A DNA stretch of 16,154 nt from Clostridia bacterium (GTDB lineage Bacteria > Bacillota > Clostridia > Christensenellales > Aristaeellaceae). Below are positions 14,608 to 16,154 of the stretch, one piece after another. Made by a program: the position numbers and the translations under genes. The notes under the pieces are model-generated. The model was not told the DNA's origin, ran no database searches, and worked only from the letters and a program-made list of their open reading frames with translations. The first letter of the stretch is position 1. Each line of letters starts with the position of its first letter. The stretch spans positions 1 through 16,154 of the forward strand of contig JAFSZW010000339.1 in the NCBI GenBank assembly GCA_017458865.1, written 5' to 3'.

Positions 14608-15420
14608 ATGGAAACGGTCAAGTACGACGGCATGCCGGACGAGGCTGTAGTGAAACTGGCACAGGACGGGGATCCTTTGGCCATGGAATACCTGCTCGAT
14701 CAGTATAAGACACTGGTCAGTCACAAGTGCCGCCCCTACTTTCTGGTGGGTGCGGATCGGGATGATATGATCCAGGAGGGAATGATCGGACTGTACAAGG
14801 CGCTGCGAGAGTACGATCCGGCGAGATCGCTCTCGTTCAGCCAGTATGCAGAGCTGCGCATTCAGAACCAGGTGATGAGTGCGGTGCGTGCAACGTCCAG
14901 ACAGAAACACATTCCGCTGAACTATTACGTCTCCCTCAGCACACCGGTGTATGAGGATGGCGCAAGCCGGACGCTCATGGATACGCTGGTGGAACAGAAA
15001 AACGTAGATCCCATGGAGCTGATCATCGATCAGGAGGATCTCGACAGCATCGAAAGTCACCTGATGCCCCTTCTCTCGCCGCTTGAGCGCGAAGTCTTCT
15101 ATTTATATGTAGATGGAAAAAGCTATCAGGAGATTGCGAAGACACTTGGACGGACAACCAAGAGCATTGACAATACCATCCAGCGGCTCAAGTTCAAACT
15201 TGAGGATGTGCTTAAATCAAACGGGATCATAATCGAAAGTGCAAGTGCGGACGACAGGCGTGCCCAGATGCGTGAACGCCGCAGGGAAGCTGTGCGCGTC
15301 AATGCCAGAGAGCATGCCAGAAAGTCGCGCGTCAGCCGGGGACGGAAGGTGATCGCGGAGGGCAGTGCACGCAGGAAGACAGGCCGGGAACCGAATAACG
15401 GCGACGATGCAAATACCTGA
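14608..15420 (+). CDS. sigH: RNA polymerase sigma-H factor with basic C-terminal tail
   Basis: A sigma-70 family factor of the SigH (Spo0H) group, which in Bacillus and Clostridium directs early sporulation and stationary-phase genes. Region 2 spans about residues 24-95, with DDMIQEGMIGLYKALREYDP and FSQYAELRIQNQVMSAVR for core binding and -10 recognition; region 4 has LSPLEREVFYLYVDGKSYQEIAKTLGRTTKSIDNTIQRLKFKL (156-198), the -35-binding helix-turn-helix. SigH proteins are usually about 210-220 residues. This one has 270, the last 55 or so strongly basic (RRAQMRERRREAVR, HARKSRVSRGRK, SARRKTGR). The ATG follows the yacP stop by two bases. Whether this organism sporulates cannot be told from the window. 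Confidence 0.93.
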   Translation: METVKYDGMPDEAVVKLAQDGDPLAMEYLLDQYKTLVSHKCRPYFLVGADRDDMIQEGMIGLYKALREYDPARSLSFSQYAELRIQNQVMSAVRATSRQKHIPLNYYVSLSTPVYEDGASRTLMDTLVEQKNVDPMELIIDQEDLDSIESHLMPLLSPLEREVFYLYVDGKSYQEIAKTLGRTTKSIDNTIQRLKFKLEDVLKSNGIIIESASADDRRAQMRERRREAVRVNAREHARKSRVSRGRKVIAEGSARRKTGREPNNGDDANT

Positions 15421-15876
15421 AGCTGTCTATACAGGATGGAAGCGAGAGGTTGGTATCTGGGCAGGAGATCCAATATCTGAGTTGCCTGAGACTGTGGATA
15501 TCGGCTTAAAAACGGATGCCCGGGCTACACTCTGGCGGTACAGATTGTCCGGATGGACATCGGGGAATGTGTGAGGATTGCGAGCCTGGCGTGGCACAGA
15601 TGCCGGAATGAGTTGCTTTTGTGGATGCTGACTGAGGCAGATGAACAGCGCGTAAACATTCAGGCGGATAATGACCAGGCAGCATCCGGGCACAATGAGG
15701 CATTGCCTGGTAAGATGAAGAAGGCGGCGTTTCTGGAACTGGAATCAATCAGGATGCGAATCCAGGTGCCCTTCTATCCCTGTTCCAGGTGCCCGATGAG
15801 ATGGCGGACAGAAGGGCGTTACTTTGGTTATGGAATGAAAATCGCATAATTCCGCTGAAAAATGAATTATCGAGTA
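15421..15876. other. 456-base spacer between sigH and the tRNA promoter, no supported gene
   Basis: Short open frames exist on both strands (for example 15553-15849 on the + strand, 98 codons), but none has a ribosome binding site or recognisable protein. Structures seen: an 8-bp inverted repeat ACCAGGCA/TGCCTGGT (15674-15681 and 15704-15711) and an 11-bp direct repeat TCCAGGTGCCC (15761-15771 and 15784-15794). No clear intrinsic terminator for the sigH transcript is visible. The segment could be a decayed gene. Confidence 0.45.
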
Positions 15877-15905
15877 TTGACATTCTTTTATGATTCAGAT
15901 AGAAT
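15877..15905 (+). promoter_or_regulatory. Near-consensus sigma-A promoter for tRNA-Gly and tuf
   Basis: Perfect TTGACA (15877-15882), 17-base spacer, and TAGAAT (15900-15905), five of six to consensus. It starts transcription near 15912, about 22 bases before the tRNA. Confidence 0.88.
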
Positions 15906-15933
15906 ATGGGCGTTAATCGCGGTTGGCAGACCT

Positions 15934-16007
15934 GCAGGTGTAGTTTAATGGCAGAACTTCAGCTTCCCAAGCTGATCGCGTGGGTTCGATTCCCATCACC
16001 TGCTCCA
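15934..16007 (+). tRNA. tRNA-Gly, anticodon CCC
   Basis: A full cloverleaf: acceptor GCAGGTG (15934-15940) pairs with CACCTGC (15997-16003); D arm GTTT/GAAC at 15943-15957; anticodon stem TCAGC/GCTGA with loop TTCCCAA, giving anticodon CCC (15966-15968); T arm with TTCGATT loop. The discriminator is T and CCA is encoded (16005-16007). It reads GGG codons. It lies directly behind a strong promoter and 70 bases before tuf. Confidence 0.95.
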
Positions 16008-16022
16008 CAGCGACCACCGACA

Positions 16023-16058
16023 ATTCGGCGGGCCGCAACAAATTACTGTCAGCCGAAA
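16023..16058 (+). other. Possible hairpin in the tRNA-Gly/tuf spacer
   Basis: TTCGGC (16024-16029) and GCCGAA (16052-16057) are exact inverted repeats separated by 22 bases, and the stem ends just before the tuf ribosome binding site. No T-run follows, so it would not stop transcription; it might mark RNA processing or influence tuf translation. Confidence 0.3.
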
Positions 16059-16077
16059 TATCGAGGAGGTTTTTCCA

Positions 16078-16154
16078 ATGGCGAAGCAAAAATTCGAACG
16101 TACGAAGCCGCACGTGAACATCGGAACGATTGGACACGTTGACCACGGCAAGAC
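16078..16154 (+). CDS. tuf: Elongation factor Tu, N-terminal fragment (cut by window edge)
   Basis: The first 25 codons are complete: MAKQKFERTKPHVNIGTIGH then VDHGK, with the next codon cut. This is the unmistakable EF-Tu start, including the beginning of the GHVDHGKT phosphate-binding loop that holds GTP. EF-Tu brings aminoacyl-tRNA to the ribosome. The ATG has GAGGAGG about ten bases upstream. No promoter or terminator is seen between tRNA-Gly and tuf, so they likely share a transcript, as in the Escherichia coli tufB unit that begins with tRNA genes. Confidence 0.96.
   Translation, partial: MAKQKFERTKPHVNIGTIGHVDHGK

Noticed and set aside
15493..15501. TGTGGATAT as another DnaA box
   Set aside because: A single isolated one-mismatch site; expected by chance in a window this size.
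15553..15849. 98-codon open frame as a small protein gene
   Set aside because: No ribosome binding site and no recognisable protein; kept only as part of the spacer description.
1..16154. CRISPR array, insertion sequence, prophage or defence island
   Set aside because: No regularly spaced repeats, transposase, integrase or known defence genes were seen; gene order is conserved housekeeping.

Overview
The window reads as ordinary chromosome of a fairly GC-rich low-GC-Gram-positive relative (Bacillota, probably a gut Clostridia lineage). The evidence is a tRNA-sensing T-box leader on the ilv operon, AGGAGG-type ribosome binding sites, frequent GTG/TTG starts, and the typical clostridial block mrnC-thyX-rlmB-yacP-sigH leading to tuf. 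Every gene I accept lies on the + strand.

Layout. (1) 1-1614: the 3' end of a Lit/TIGR01906-family membrane protein overlaps tsaD (tRNA t6A synthesis). (2) 1615-2325: about 700 bases without a convincing gene. The first 300 hold a 15-bp perfect inverted repeat, one perfect and several near-perfect DnaA boxes, AT-rich TGTAACAATT repeats and a T-tract hairpin. This is origin-like and is the least expected part of the window. (3) 2326-5992: a VanZ-domain membrane protein with a large extra C-terminal region, a DUF1343/NamZ-type muramidase and a lactonase-family beta-propeller, a likely envelope/sugar cluster. (4) 6096-11493: a sigma-A promoter, a complete T-box leader (best specifier reading GUC, valine) with its terminator, then ilvB-ilvN-ilvC-ilvD and a strong terminator. 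This is the common valine/isoleucine pathway from pyruvate/2-oxobutyrate to the 2-oxo acids. (5) 11596-15420: an extended -10 promoter, then mrnC (23S rRNA maturation), thyX (dTMP synthesis), rlmB-like 23S rRNA methyltransferase, yacP/rae1 NYN ribonuclease and sigH, tightly packed with overlaps. (6) 15421-16154: a spacer without a supported gene, a near-consensus promoter, tRNA-Gly(CCC) and the first 25 codons of tuf.

Most of the window is housekeeping. I do not see a CRISPR array, insertion sequence, prophage or defence system. The observations most worth following are the DnaA-box cluster behind tsaD, the long C-terminal fusion on VanZ, the disordered N-terminal tail of RlmB, the basic C-terminal tail of SigH, and the tRNA-Gly/tuf co-transcription arrangement.
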